Shown piece by piece: positions 48,188-57,023 of a stretch of DNA of 64,000 nucleotides. Within the stretch, counting starts at the first letter, position 1; each line of letters opens with the position of its first letter. The notes below the pieces were generated by a model that was given only the letters and a program-made list of their open reading frames with translations, had not been told where the DNA came from and searched no databases. The position numbers and the translations under genes were made by a program. Source of the stretch: Palsa-513 sp036510225 (lineage in GTDB: Bacteria > Actinomycetota > Thermoleophilia > Solirubrobacterales > Solirubrobacteraceae); NCBI GenBank assembly GCA_036510225.1, contig DATCEH010000067.1, positions 29,757 to 93,756 on the forward strand, given 5' to 3'.

Positions 48188-49942
48188 CTACGCGAGCTCG
48201 AGGTCCACACGCCCGCGGGGCGCGTCGATCGCGTGGACCCGAACCGCGACGGGGTCCCCCAGCCGGAGCAGTCCGCCACGCCGCTCGCCGTGGAGGATCG
48301 TCCCCTCCTCGTTGAGCTCCCACCAGTCGCCGCGCATCCGCCGGACCGCCAGCATCCCCTCGTACCGGCCGCCGAACGCGACGAACGCGCCAGCTCCGAT
48401 CAGACCGACGATCTCCCCGTCCCACTCGGCGTCCCGGTCCTCGTGGACGAGGGCGAAGCAACGGGCGACGTCGTCGGCCGCCCGCTCGATCTCCATCGCC
48501 GCCCGCTCCCGCTGGGACGTCCACTCGCCGAGCTCGCCAAGGCCGCCGGTCGACGGGAGCTCCTCGCCGGCGCCGATCGCCGCGAGCAGCGCCCGATGGC
48601 AGACGAGGTCCGGGTAGCGGCGGATCGGCGACGTGAAGTGGCAGTAGCCGGTCGACCGGAGTCCCGAGTGGCCGAGGTTCCGCGGTGAGTAGTAGGCCTG
48701 CTTGAGGGACCGGAGGACCAGCGACGTCAGGGCCATCCGGCCGTGGCCCGTCTTGCGGACGTGGCGGTCGACCGCACGCGAGATCTCCCCGACCAGCTCG
48801 GCCGCCTGAGCTTGGGCGATCACCTTCGGGATCGGCGGCGTCGGCACGTCGAGCGATGCCAGCTGGGCGACCAGCCGCTCGACGCGGGCCGGCTCGGGCG
48901 CCTCGTGGACCCGGTAGAGGGTTGGCAGCTTGCGCGTCGACAGCAGCTTGGCGACCTCCTCGTTGCAGGCGATCATCAGATGCTCGATCAGCCCGTGCGA
49001 CTCGGTCTGCTCGGTGAACCGGATGTCGACGACGTGGCCCTCCCGCGAGAAGGCGAACTCCGGCTCGCCGCTGACGATCTCGAGCGCCCCCCGCCCTGCC
49101 CGCTCGCCCGCGAGCTCCCGAGCCGCCGCCCGGGCCGCGTCGAGTGGAGCCGCCCACGGCTCGACGGCCTCCTCCCGCCCGGCGAAGATCCGGTCGACCC
49201 GGTCGTAGTCGAGTCGCTCGTCCGAGCAGATCACCGCCCGGTAGAACGACGCCCGGCGCACGCGCGGCCCGTCGAACTCGAGCTCCGCGGTCACGACCAA
49301 CCGATCCCTGCCGGGGACCAGCGAGCACGCGTCGTTGGACAGCGCCGGCGGGAGCATCGGCTCGACCGCACCCGGAACGTACACGCTCGTCGCCCGCCGC
49401 CGGGCCTCCCGGTCGATCGGCGACCCCGGCGCGACGAACGCCGAGACGTCGGCGATGTGGACCCAGACCCGGACGCCACCGTCCTCCAGCCGGGTCGCCG
49501 AGATCGCGTCGTCGAAGTCCTTGGCCCCCCGCGGATCGATCGTGAACGTCGCCAGGTCCCGCAGGTCGCGGCGCGGCCCACCCCGGCTGTCCTGCCCACC
49601 AAGCGGACCGTCGGCCGCCGCACCGCCGACCGCCTCGACCGACTCGAGCGCTGAGCGCTCGTGGACCGGGTCGAACCGCCGCCGGAGTCCGCGGTCGAGC
49701 ATCAGCGCTTCGATCACGTCGCGTGCGACGTCAGGCTTCCCGAGTTTGCGGATCACCTTCCCCCGGGCGCCGCGCGACCCGGCTTTGACCGAGACGAGAA
49801 CGAGGTCACCGACCCGGGCCCTGCCGGGGTCGACGGTCAGCGGCCCGCTCGCGAGGTCATCCTCGCCGCGGGGGCGTGCGAACAGCGGGCGGGCGACCGT
49901 GAACCGTCCGCGCCGCTCGAGCACGCACGCGCGGGTGATCAC
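48188..49942 (-). CDS. rnr: Ribonuclease R (RNB family 3'-5' exoribonuclease)
   Basis: 584 residues. The catalytic RNB core has TFTIDPRGAKDFDDAIS (acidic metal site), VWVHIADVSAFV, RRATSVYVPGAVEPMLPPAL, ESHGLIEHLMIACNEEVA and SPIRRYPDLVCHRAL. A C-terminal S1 domain (about 505-584) starts WDGEIVGLIGAGAFVAFGG. It is shorter than enterobacterial RNase R at the N-terminus, which holds reduced cold-shock-like sequence. RNase R degrades the mRNA released during trans-translation, which explains its place next to smpB. It overlaps ctpA by GTGA. Confidence 0.93.
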   Translation of the reverse strand: MITRACVLERRGRFTVARPLFARPRGEDDLASGPLTVDPGRARVGDLVLVSVKAGSRGARGKVIRKLGKPDVARDVIEALMLDRGLRRRFDPVHERSALESVEAVGGAAADGPLGGQDSRGGPRRDLRDLATFTIDPRGAKDFDDAISATRLEDGGVRVWVHIADVSAFVAPGSPIDREARRRATSVYVPGAVEPMLPPALSNDACSLVPGRDRLVVTAELEFDGPRVRRASFYRAVICSDERLDYDRVDRIFAGREEAVEPWAAPLDAARAAARELAGERAGRGALEIVSGEPEFAFSREGHVVDIRFTEQTESHGLIEHLMIACNEEVAKLLSTRKLPTLYRVHEAPEPARVERLVAQLASLDVPTPPIPKVIAQAQAAELVGEISRAVDRHVRKTGHGRMALTSLVLRSLKQAYYSPRNLGHSGLRSTGYCHFTSPIRRYPDLVCHRALLAAIGAGEELPSTGGLGELGEWTSQRERAAMEIERAADDVARCFALVHEDRDAEWDGEIVGLIGAGAFVAFGGRYEGMLAVRRMRGDWWELNEEGTILHGERRGGLLRLGDPVAVRVHAIDAPRGRVDLELA

Positions 49943-51135
49943 TTCAGCTTGGCCGCGACCACCCGCAGCCCGGCCGTCAGGGCCGGATCGGTCTTCGCGG
50001 TCGGCTGGGCCGAGACCGGCACGTCCGGCGTGATTCCGGCGCCCTGCTTGATTCCGCCGCCGCCGAGGTTGCGACCGCTCGGAAGGAAGTACTCGCCGAC
50101 CGTGATGTCGAGGGCGCCGCCGTTGGACAGGGGGCTGACCTCCTGGAAGACGCCCTTCCCGAACGTGTGGGTCCCGACGATCGTCGCCCGGTGACGGTCC
50201 TGGAGGGCGCCGGAGACGATCTCCGCGGCCGAGGCCGTGTCCTTGTCGACGAGCACGGCGACGGGGATCGACGTGGGAATCGCGTCGCCGACGGCGGTCA
50301 GCGTGACGGTCGGCTGGGTCCGGCCCCGCGTCGTCACGATCGGCCCGTCGGGGAGGAAGATGCTCGCGATCAGCCGGGCCTCGACGACGAGGCCGCCGCC
50401 GTTGTGGCGCAGGTCGAAGACGATCCCCTTAGCTCCCTGCTTGAGCAGCTTGTCGATCGCCGCGCGAACCTCCGCGTGGGCGCCCGAGCTGAACGTCGCG
50501 AGGGCGACGTCGGCGATCTTCTTCCCGGCGTACGTCCGCATCGCCGACGCGACGACCGGGATCACGACCTCCGCCCGTGTCACGCTGACCTGCCGGTCGC
50601 GTCCGTCGTGGCGGATGCCCAGGACGACGGCCGTCCCGGCCTTCCCCTTGATCAGGGCCGACCCGGCCTCCTCGGACTTGCCGGCGAGCGACTTGCCGGC
50701 GGCCGAGACGATCACGTCCCCGGCTTCGATCCTCGCCTTCGCGGCCGGTGACCCGGGGAAGACCTGGGTGATCTCGAGGCCGAGCTTGTTCGACAGGACC
50801 GTGACCCCGACGCCCTGGAACTGCTGGGCCGCCGATGTCGTGAAGTCGTGGTACTCCTGCGGCGTCAGGTACGACGAGAACCGGTCGTCGAGGCCGGCGA
50901 CCAGGCCGGACAGCGAGTTGTCGTCGAGAGTCGACCGCTTCAGAGGAACGTAGTAGTCGTGGAGCACCTCGTCGACCGCCTGGTCGACCACCGTGCCCTG
51001 GGCGCCGCTGACGTTGCGCAGGAACCCCGGGAGATCGTTCGGGTGGCCGCCGAGGTAGATGCCGAGGAGGAGGACGACGATCACCATCAGGGCGGCGAGT
51101 GCGGCTGCCGAGCGGGCCCGGGCGTCGGCCAGCAT
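49939..51135 (-). CDS. S41 family C-terminal processing peptidase (CtpA-like)
   Basis: 398 residues. A membrane anchor (LAALMVIVVLLLGIYLGG) precedes a PDZ domain (GVGVTVLSNKLGLEITQVFP, GSPAAKARIEAGDVIVSAAG). The tail-specific protease core has ATFSSGAHAEVRAAI, VFDLRHNGGGLV and the catalytic Ser in DTASAAEIVSGAL, with Lys in GTHTFGKGVFQ. It processes exported or membrane proteins outside the cell. ATG 51135 is preferred to the adjacent TTG. It lies between ftsEX and rnr, a common gene order in actinobacteria, and overlaps rnr by four bases. Confidence 0.93.
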   Translation of the reverse strand: MLADARARSAAALAALMVIVVLLLGIYLGGHPNDLPGFLRNVSGAQGTVVDQAVDEVLHDYYVPLKRSTLDDNSLSGLVAGLDDRFSSYLTPQEYHDFTTSAAQQFQGVGVTVLSNKLGLEITQVFPGSPAAKARIEAGDVIVSAAGKSLAGKSEEAGSALIKGKAGTAVVLGIRHDGRDRQVSVTRAEVVIPVVASAMRTYAGKKIADVALATFSSGAHAEVRAAIDKLLKQGAKGIVFDLRHNGGGLVVEARLIASIFLPDGPIVTTRGRTQPTVTLTAVGDAIPTSIPVAVLVDKDTASAAEIVSGALQDRHRATIVGTHTFGKGVFQEVSPLSNGGALDITVGEYFLPSGRNLGGGGIKQGAGITPDVPVSAQPTAKTDPALTAGLRVVAAKLK

Positions 51136-51249
51136 CAAATGCGTCGGACGCCGGCCGACCTGAGTGGAGGTCGCGCCGTTGTCCCGTTTCGCGTCATCAC
51201 CCGGAGAGCGTACCGGCGGGGCCGACGGTCGGGGTCAGGTGTGTGCTGT

Positions 51250-51296
51250 CTCCTGAAAACAAGTTGCCTGCCTCAGGCAGCTATTTTCCATAGAGG
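51250..51296 (+). repeat. Dispersed palindromic repeat, copy 3
   Basis: It matches the other copies: GAAAACAAGTTG, then CTGCCTCAGGCAG and CTATTTTCC. The 13-base core is symmetric except for its centre base. It lies in the 276-base gap between ctpA and ftsX. Confidence 0.85.
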
Positions 51297-51299
51297 ACT

Positions 51300-51400
51300 C
51301 CCGACACTCCTCCTCGCCCTCCGCCCGCGCCCGCCCGCGCCCGCCCGCGCCCGCCCCGCCCCCGGCCCCGGGCCCGGCCCCGCTAGATACCCGGGGCCAC
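51300..51400. repeat. C-rich low-complexity tract with GCCCGCGCCC units
   Basis: Immediately after repeat copy 3, units of CCCGCGCCCG recur several times, then CCCCGGCCCCGGGCCCGG. No coding signal. A similar C-rich tract follows repeat copy 4. Confidence 0.6.
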
Positions 51401-51411
51401 CGGCAGGCAGG

Positions 51412-52286
51412 TCAGACGCGGAGGAAGCGGCGGAGCGAGAGTCCGGAGCCGGCGGCGGAGACGGCGACGGCACAGCACATCAGGACGACCGCGAGCAACG
51501 GGAAGTCGATCGTGTTCGGCCGGCCGATCACCGAGAACTCGGAGACGATCGAGTCGACGACGGCGAACTTCGCGATCAGGAGCATCGCGATCGCCAGGAC
51601 GCCGCCGATCGCACCGAGGAGGATCCCCTCGAGGACGAACGGCCAGCGGATGAACCAGTCGGTCGCGCCGACCAGCTTCATCACCTCGACCTCACGGCGG
51701 CGGGCGAACAGGGACAGGCGGATCGTGTTCGAGATCAGGAGGATCGACGCGATCACGAGGAGGACGGCGAGGATGCCCATCGTCGCCTTGACGAGGCTGG
51801 TCGCCGAGAGGATCTTCTGGGCGTCGTCCCGACGGTTGTTGACCGTGTCGATTGCCGGGTTGATCGGCTTGCCGTTCTTGACGAGGGCCGCGCTGACGAG
51901 GTTGACGTTCGACGGGTTGTCCGGCGTGACCCGGTAGGAGTCGGGGAGGGGGTTGGTGTCGACGATCGCGTAGGCAGCCGGATCGGCCTTCTTCTGCTGG
52001 GCGAAGGCCGACGCCTTGGAGACGAACTGGACGGCCTTGACGTGGTCGGTCCGGCGCAGGACGCCGCCGACCTGGGCGATCTGCGCGGGAGTGACCCCAC
52101 TCTTGAGGTAGACGCCGACGATCACCCGCTTGCGGACGTCGTTCGCCGCGCCGGTCGTGACCTGGACGACGGGGATGAAGACGCCGAGCACGAGGACCGT
52201 GACGAGGACGGTCGCGAGGGCGGCGAAGCTGGGAACGGCGTTGCGGCGAAGCGCGCGGAGCGACTCGCGGAGGAAGAAGCCGATTC

Positions 52287-52290
<4 letters not shown>
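51412..52290 (-). CDS. ftsX: Cell division protein FtsX
   Basis: 292 residues from GTG 52290. TM1 is ALATVLVTVLVLGVFIPVVQ. An extracellular domain (about 50-165) contains RTDHVKAVQFVSKASAFAQQ. Three C-terminal helices follow (GILAVLLVIASILLIS, FVLEGILLGAIGGVLAIAML, FPLLAVVLMCCAVAVSAAGS), with the coupling REVEVMKLVGAT in the cytoplasmic loop. FtsX with FtsE activates peptidoglycan hydrolases at division. Its start overlaps the ftsE stop by four bases. Confidence 0.95.
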
Positions 52291-53168
<878 letters not shown>

Positions 53169-53219
53169 CGGTGCCGAGCGTAAAGCACAAAAGGCCGTCC
53201 GTGTGCTGATTGGCGGTTC

Positions 53220-53237
53220 GTGCAAGAGCATTTGCAC
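53220..53237. promoter_or_regulatory. Candidate operator GTGCAA-N6-TTGCAC
   Basis: A perfect inverted repeat (53220-53225 / 53232-53237) lies in the divergent gap between ftsE and the M16 protease gene, just upstream of a TACCGT box and a mini-ORF. It probably binds a dimeric regulator; none is identified. Confidence 0.35.
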
Positions 53238-53258
53238 GCCATTGAGTACCGTTGGACG

Positions 53259-53294
53259 ATGACCGAGAACACGACCCCGAGGGTGCACGGATGA
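53259..53294 (+). CDS. 11-residue mini-ORF upstream of the M16 protease
   Basis: ATG to TGA encodes MTENTTPRVHG. Its stop overlaps the protease ATG (ATGA). The protease itself starts MTEITTT, so the mini-ORF looks like a duplicate of the start region. A TACCGT box ends about five bases before its ATG, so the transcript may be nearly leaderless on this mini-ORF. Confidence 0.4.
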   Translation: MTENTTPRVHG

Positions 53295-54538
53295 CCGAGA
53301 TCACGACGACTCAAGCCGCGAACGGCCTGCCGATCCACAAGATCGCGGTGTCGGGAACGCGCGCGCTGACGATCCTCGTGGCGTTCGACGCGGGCGCGCG
53401 GAGCGAGCGACCGGACGAGAACGGCATGGCCCACTTCCTCGAGCACCTGGTCTTCAAGGGCGGGAAGACTTACCCGACGTATCGGGACGTCAACGAGACG
53501 GCCGAGCGGATGGGGGCGATGCTGAACGCGTACACGAGCCACGACCTCGTCGCCTTCCACATCACCGTGCGGGCCCAGGCCGCGCCAGCGGCGGTCGACC
53601 TGCTGAGCGACTTCGTCGGCCGGCCGCGCCTCGACGCGGAGGAGCTAGACCGGGAGCGGGGTGTCGTGATCCAGGAGATCGCCCGGGCGTACGACCAGCC
53701 GTCGATGGTCGCCGAGTACCTGATCGACCGGGCGGCCTTCGGCGAGCACCCGCTCGGGCGGACGGTGCTCGGTCCTGAGGAGAACCTCCGGTCGTTCAGC
53801 CGGGAGGCGATCGTCGCCTTCCGGGAGCGGCGCTGGTCGGGCGAGCGGGGGGGCGTCTTCCTGGTCGGCAACACCGAGCATCTCCCGGAGGACGCCGAGC
53901 TCTCAGAGCGGTTCGGCCGCTTTCCGACCCTGCCGGCGCCCGATCCGTTCGAGCCGGCGCCGGCCTTCGCGCCGGGGACGCTGGTCGAGGCGCGGGAGAC
54001 CAAGCAGTCGCACCTGCGGATGATCTACCGGCCGGAGATCGACGTGGCCGACAAGCGCCAGCGGACCGCCCTGTCGATCTACTCGACGCTGCTCGGGGGT
54101 TCGATGGGGTCGCGGCTGTTCGACGAGATCCGCGAGCAGCGGGGCCTGTGCTACTCGGTCTCGGCGGTCGACCACTCGTTCGCCGACGCGCCGATCCTCC
54201 AGCTGTCGTCGGGCCTCGACTCGTCGAAGTGCATCGAGGCGTACACGCGGATGCGGGAGATCGTCGACGAGCTGCGCACGGACGGGCCGACCGAGGCCGA
54301 GGTCGAGCGGGCACGGGCGTACGCCGGCGGCCGGCGGGTCCTGGCGTTCGAGAACTCGGGCGCCGTGGCGAGGTACGCGGCCCACCAGGCGATCGTCTAC
54401 GGGGAGGACATCGACCCGGACGGGGCGATCGAGGCGGTCGACAGCGTGACCTTCGACGAGGTGGCGACCGTCGCGCGAGGGATCAGCGAGGAGCTTGCCG
54501 TGGCGTGCGTCGGGCCTCACGAAGAGGGCGACTTCTGA
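53291..54538 (+). CDS. M16 family zinc metallopeptidase
   Basis: 415 residues from ATG 53291. The inverted zinc motif is GMAHFLEHLVFKGG (His48, Glu51, His52), with the downstream Glu in ERGVVIQEIARAYDQP (about 115-130). The second inactive half has SIYSTLLGGSMGSRLFDEIR, EQRGLCYSVSAVDHSF and a helical end. It is a cytoplasmic M16B-like peptidase that degrades peptides or processes small proteins. The gene stands alone, divergent from ftsE, and is translationally coupled to the mini-ORF. Confidence 0.93.
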   Translation: MTEITTTQAANGLPIHKIAVSGTRALTILVAFDAGARSERPDENGMAHFLEHLVFKGGKTYPTYRDVNETAERMGAMLNAYTSHDLVAFHITVRAQAAPAAVDLLSDFVGRPRLDAEELDRERGVVIQEIARAYDQPSMVAEYLIDRAAFGEHPLGRTVLGPEENLRSFSREAIVAFRERRWSGERGGVFLVGNTEHLPEDAELSERFGRFPTLPAPDPFEPAPAFAPGTLVEARETKQSHLRMIYRPEIDVADKRQRTALSIYSTLLGGSMGSRLFDEIREQRGLCYSVSAVDHSFADAPILQLSSGLDSSKCIEAYTRMREIVDELRTDGPTEAEVERARAYAGGRRVLAFENSGAVARYAAHQAIVYGEDIDPDGAIEAVDSVTFDEVATVARGISEELAVACVGPHEEGDF

Positions 54539-54635
54539 GTCGAGAGGTTGTCTCTCTGGCCACGCTCGGCGCTACGAGCCGGGCTCGACGGCGCCGGCGG
54601 CCGGAGGTCGGGCACCGGCCGGTCGCGACGGCCGA

Positions 54636-55286
54636 CTACTGGGAGTTGAGGTACGTGACGACGGCGAGGACGCGTCTGTTGTCATCGGGCGACTGCGGCA
54701 GGCGCAGCGAGCCGAGGATGTTCTTGACGTGCTTCTCGACGGTGTGGTCGGTCACGAACAGGCACTCGGCGATCGCCCGGTTCGAGCGGCCCTCGGCCAT
54801 CAGGGCGAGCACTTCCCGCTCGCGATCGGTCAGGTGCTCAAGCGGGTTGTCGGCCTGCCGGCGCCGACCGACGAGCTCGCCGACGACTGCCGGGTCGAGC
54901 ACCGAACCGCCCTGCCCGACGCGGTTGACGCTCGCCGCGAGCTCAGCCAGGTCGGTGACGCGCTCCTTGAGCAGGTAACCGACGCCGTCGGTCCCGGCCG
55001 ACAGGAGCTCGAGCGCGTACCGGGCGTTGACATGCTGGGAGAGGACGAGCAGGCCGATCGCCGGCCAACGCTCACGGATCACCTTCGCCGCGCGCAGTCC
55101 TTCGTCGGTGTGGGTCGGTGGCATCCGAATATCGATCAGCGCGACGTCCGGCAGCGTCCGCTCGACGAGCTCGAGCAGGGCATCCGCGTCTTTGGCCAAG
55201 CCGACCACGTCGAAGCCTGCTTCCGCGAGCAGGCGCGACAGACCCTCCCGCAGGAGGGCGGCGTCGTCGGCGACGACTACGCGCAT
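54636..55286 (-). CDS. NarL-family response regulator of an ABC-exporter operon
   Basis: 216 residues from ATG 55286. The receiver has VVVADDAALLREGLSRLLAE, phospho-acceptor Asp in VALIDIRMPPTHTDEG (about 54; the TH insertion is typical of this subgroup) and YLLKERV. The helix-turn-helix begins LTDREREVLALMAEGRSNRA and contains VEKHVKNILGSLRL. It overlaps the kinase gene by 10 bases and is the last gene of an ABC / kinase / regulator operon. Confidence 0.9.
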   Translation of the reverse strand: MRVVVADDAALLREGLSRLLAEAGFDVVGLAKDADALLELVERTLPDVALIDIRMPPTHTDEGLRAAKVIRERWPAIGLLVLSQHVNARYALELLSAGTDGVGYLLKERVTDLAELAASVNRVGQGGSVLDPAVVGELVGRRRQADNPLEHLTDREREVLALMAEGRSNRAIAECLFVTDHTVEKHVKNILGSLRLPQSPDDNRRVLAVVTYLNSQ

Positions 55287-57007
55287 GGGATCTCCGCTCG
55301 CAGCGTCGTGCCGCGGCCCGGCGGGCTCGAGACCGTGAACCGGCCGCCGAGCGCCTCGACGCGGTCGGCGAGTCCCCGCAGGCCCGAGCCGGCCGCGGTC
55401 GCCCCTCCGATCCCGTCGTCGGCGACCTCGATCGTCAGGCTCTCGCCCGTGTCGGACGCCGTCACCCGAACCTCGCTGCCGTGTGAGTGCTTGGCCGCGT
55501 TCGTCAGGGCCTCGCTCGCGGTGAAGTACGCGGCCGTCTCGACCTGGTCGGGCAGGCGCCGGTCGAGCGTCACGTCGAGACGCGTCGGGAGCGCCGCCCG
55601 GCGGCACAGCTCGTCGAGCGCCGCCGCCAGGCCACGCTCGACGAGCAATGGCGGATTGATGCCGTGGGTCAGTTCCCGCAGCTCGGCGAGCGCGACCGCG
55701 AGCGCCTTGCGCGTCTCCACGACGATCGGTCGCGCCGCGCTCTCCTGCGCGGGCAGCCTCGTCTCGAGCAGGCCGAGCGACATCGCGATCGACACGAGCC
55801 GCTGCTGCGTGCCGTCGTGCAGGTCCCGCTCGATCCGTCGCCGCTCGGCGTCGGTCGCCTCGACCAGCCTCGCCCGCGACGCCCCGAGCTCGACCAGACG
55901 GGCGCGCAGCTCGGCGTGGAGGCGCTCGTTCTCGAGCGCGAGGCCCGCGGCCGCGCAGACCGATCGGACGAGCTCGGCGTCGTGCTCGAGCACGGGATCG
56001 TGCAACAGCACGGCAACCGGAGCGCCGTCGTGCTCGACGAACGTCGACCGCCGCCTCGTGTCAGCATCCGGGAGCTTCACGACACCACCGTCGCCGTCGA
56101 CATAGCACTCCTCGGCCGGGAACCAGAACCCGAGCTCGAGCGACGCGTCGCCGAGCGCGCGGGCGAGCGCCTCGCGCAGATCGGCGGGCGCCCGCTGTCG
56201 GCCGAGCTCGACGACGAGACCGGCGACCATGCCGCGGGCCAGGCGTCGCTGTAGGGAGACGAACACGACGGCGACCGGGACGGTCGCCATCAGGGTGAAG
56301 TACACGTTCGCCGGAAGCGCACCGAGCGGGTCCCCGAACAGGTCAAGGACGATCGTCGACGTGAGTGCCGCGAGCGTGGCGCATCCCGCGACCAACACCG
56401 GCGCGACCGCTCGCCGCCGGCCCGGGCTCGCGTCGAGCCACCGGCGCACGAGCAGCGTGATCACGGTCACGATCACCAGGATGCCCACGAGCCGCTGGAG
56501 GTCCAGCCAGCCTTGGGCCTTGTGATCGTCGCGGACCACCTGGAGGAGGTTCTCGGCGCAGCCTGGGCAGTCCAGCCCGGCCTTGTTGCCGTCGAGCATC
56601 GCCAGCAGCTGGAACCCGACCGCAGCGACAGCCCCGGCGCCCACCAGGGCGCGGTCGAGTCCACCGTGCAACCGCCCGGACGGGAACGAGAGGAGCAGGT
56701 AGACGAGGCCGATCACCCAGGCCGACTGGACGGCCAAGCCGGCCGTGTTCAACCACGGTGGGCGGGCCTCGATCAGCTGCGCGGCGAACCACGCAAAGCC
56801 CGTGAACACCATGATCCGGCCGAGCCGGTTCTCCGGTCGGGCTCGCCAGGAGGCGAGGCCGCTGCCGAGCAGGGAGGCGCCGACGAGCAGCGTCAGCAGA
56901 GGTCCCGGCTCGGTCGGACGGCCCGGAGGCTGGTGCGCGGCGAGCCAGACCGCGCCGACGCCGGCCAGCCCCCCGACACCCGCAATCACCGAGAGCTTCG
57001 CCTTCAT
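55277..57007 (-). CDS. Multi-pass sensor histidine kinase with GAF-like region
   Basis: 576 residues. About seven hydrophobic segments (first 245 residues) precede a cytoplasmic GAF-like part with SLELGFWFPAEECYVDGDGG. The DHp helix is ERRRIERDLHDGTQQRLVSI (His about 403). The ATPase domain has ASEALTNAAKHSHGSEVRV, VADDGIGGATAAGSGLRGLA and GRFTVSSPPGRGTTL. It follows the MacB-like permease by 16 bases, so it probably senses the exporter's substrate or the stress it relieves. Confidence 0.9.
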   Translation of the reverse strand: MKAKLSVIAGVGGLAGVGAVWLAAHQPPGRPTEPGPLLTLLVGASLLGSGLASWRARPENRLGRIMVFTGFAWFAAQLIEARPPWLNTAGLAVQSAWVIGLVYLLLSFPSGRLHGGLDRALVGAGAVAAVGFQLLAMLDGNKAGLDCPGCAENLLQVVRDDHKAQGWLDLQRLVGILVIVTVITLLVRRWLDASPGRRRAVAPVLVAGCATLAALTSTIVLDLFGDPLGALPANVYFTLMATVPVAVVFVSLQRRLARGMVAGLVVELGRQRAPADLREALARALGDASLELGFWFPAEECYVDGDGGVVKLPDADTRRRSTFVEHDGAPVAVLLHDPVLEHDAELVRSVCAAAGLALENERLHAELRARLVELGASRARLVEATDAERRRIERDLHDGTQQRLVSIAMSLGLLETRLPAQESAARPIVVETRKALAVALAELRELTHGINPPLLVERGLAAALDELCRRAALPTRLDVTLDRRLPDQVETAAYFTASEALTNAAKHSHGSEVRVTASDTGESLTIEVADDGIGGATAAGSGLRGLADRVEALGGRFTVSSPPGRGTTLRAEIPCA

Positions 57008-57023
57008 GCAGGGGATTCTGGCG

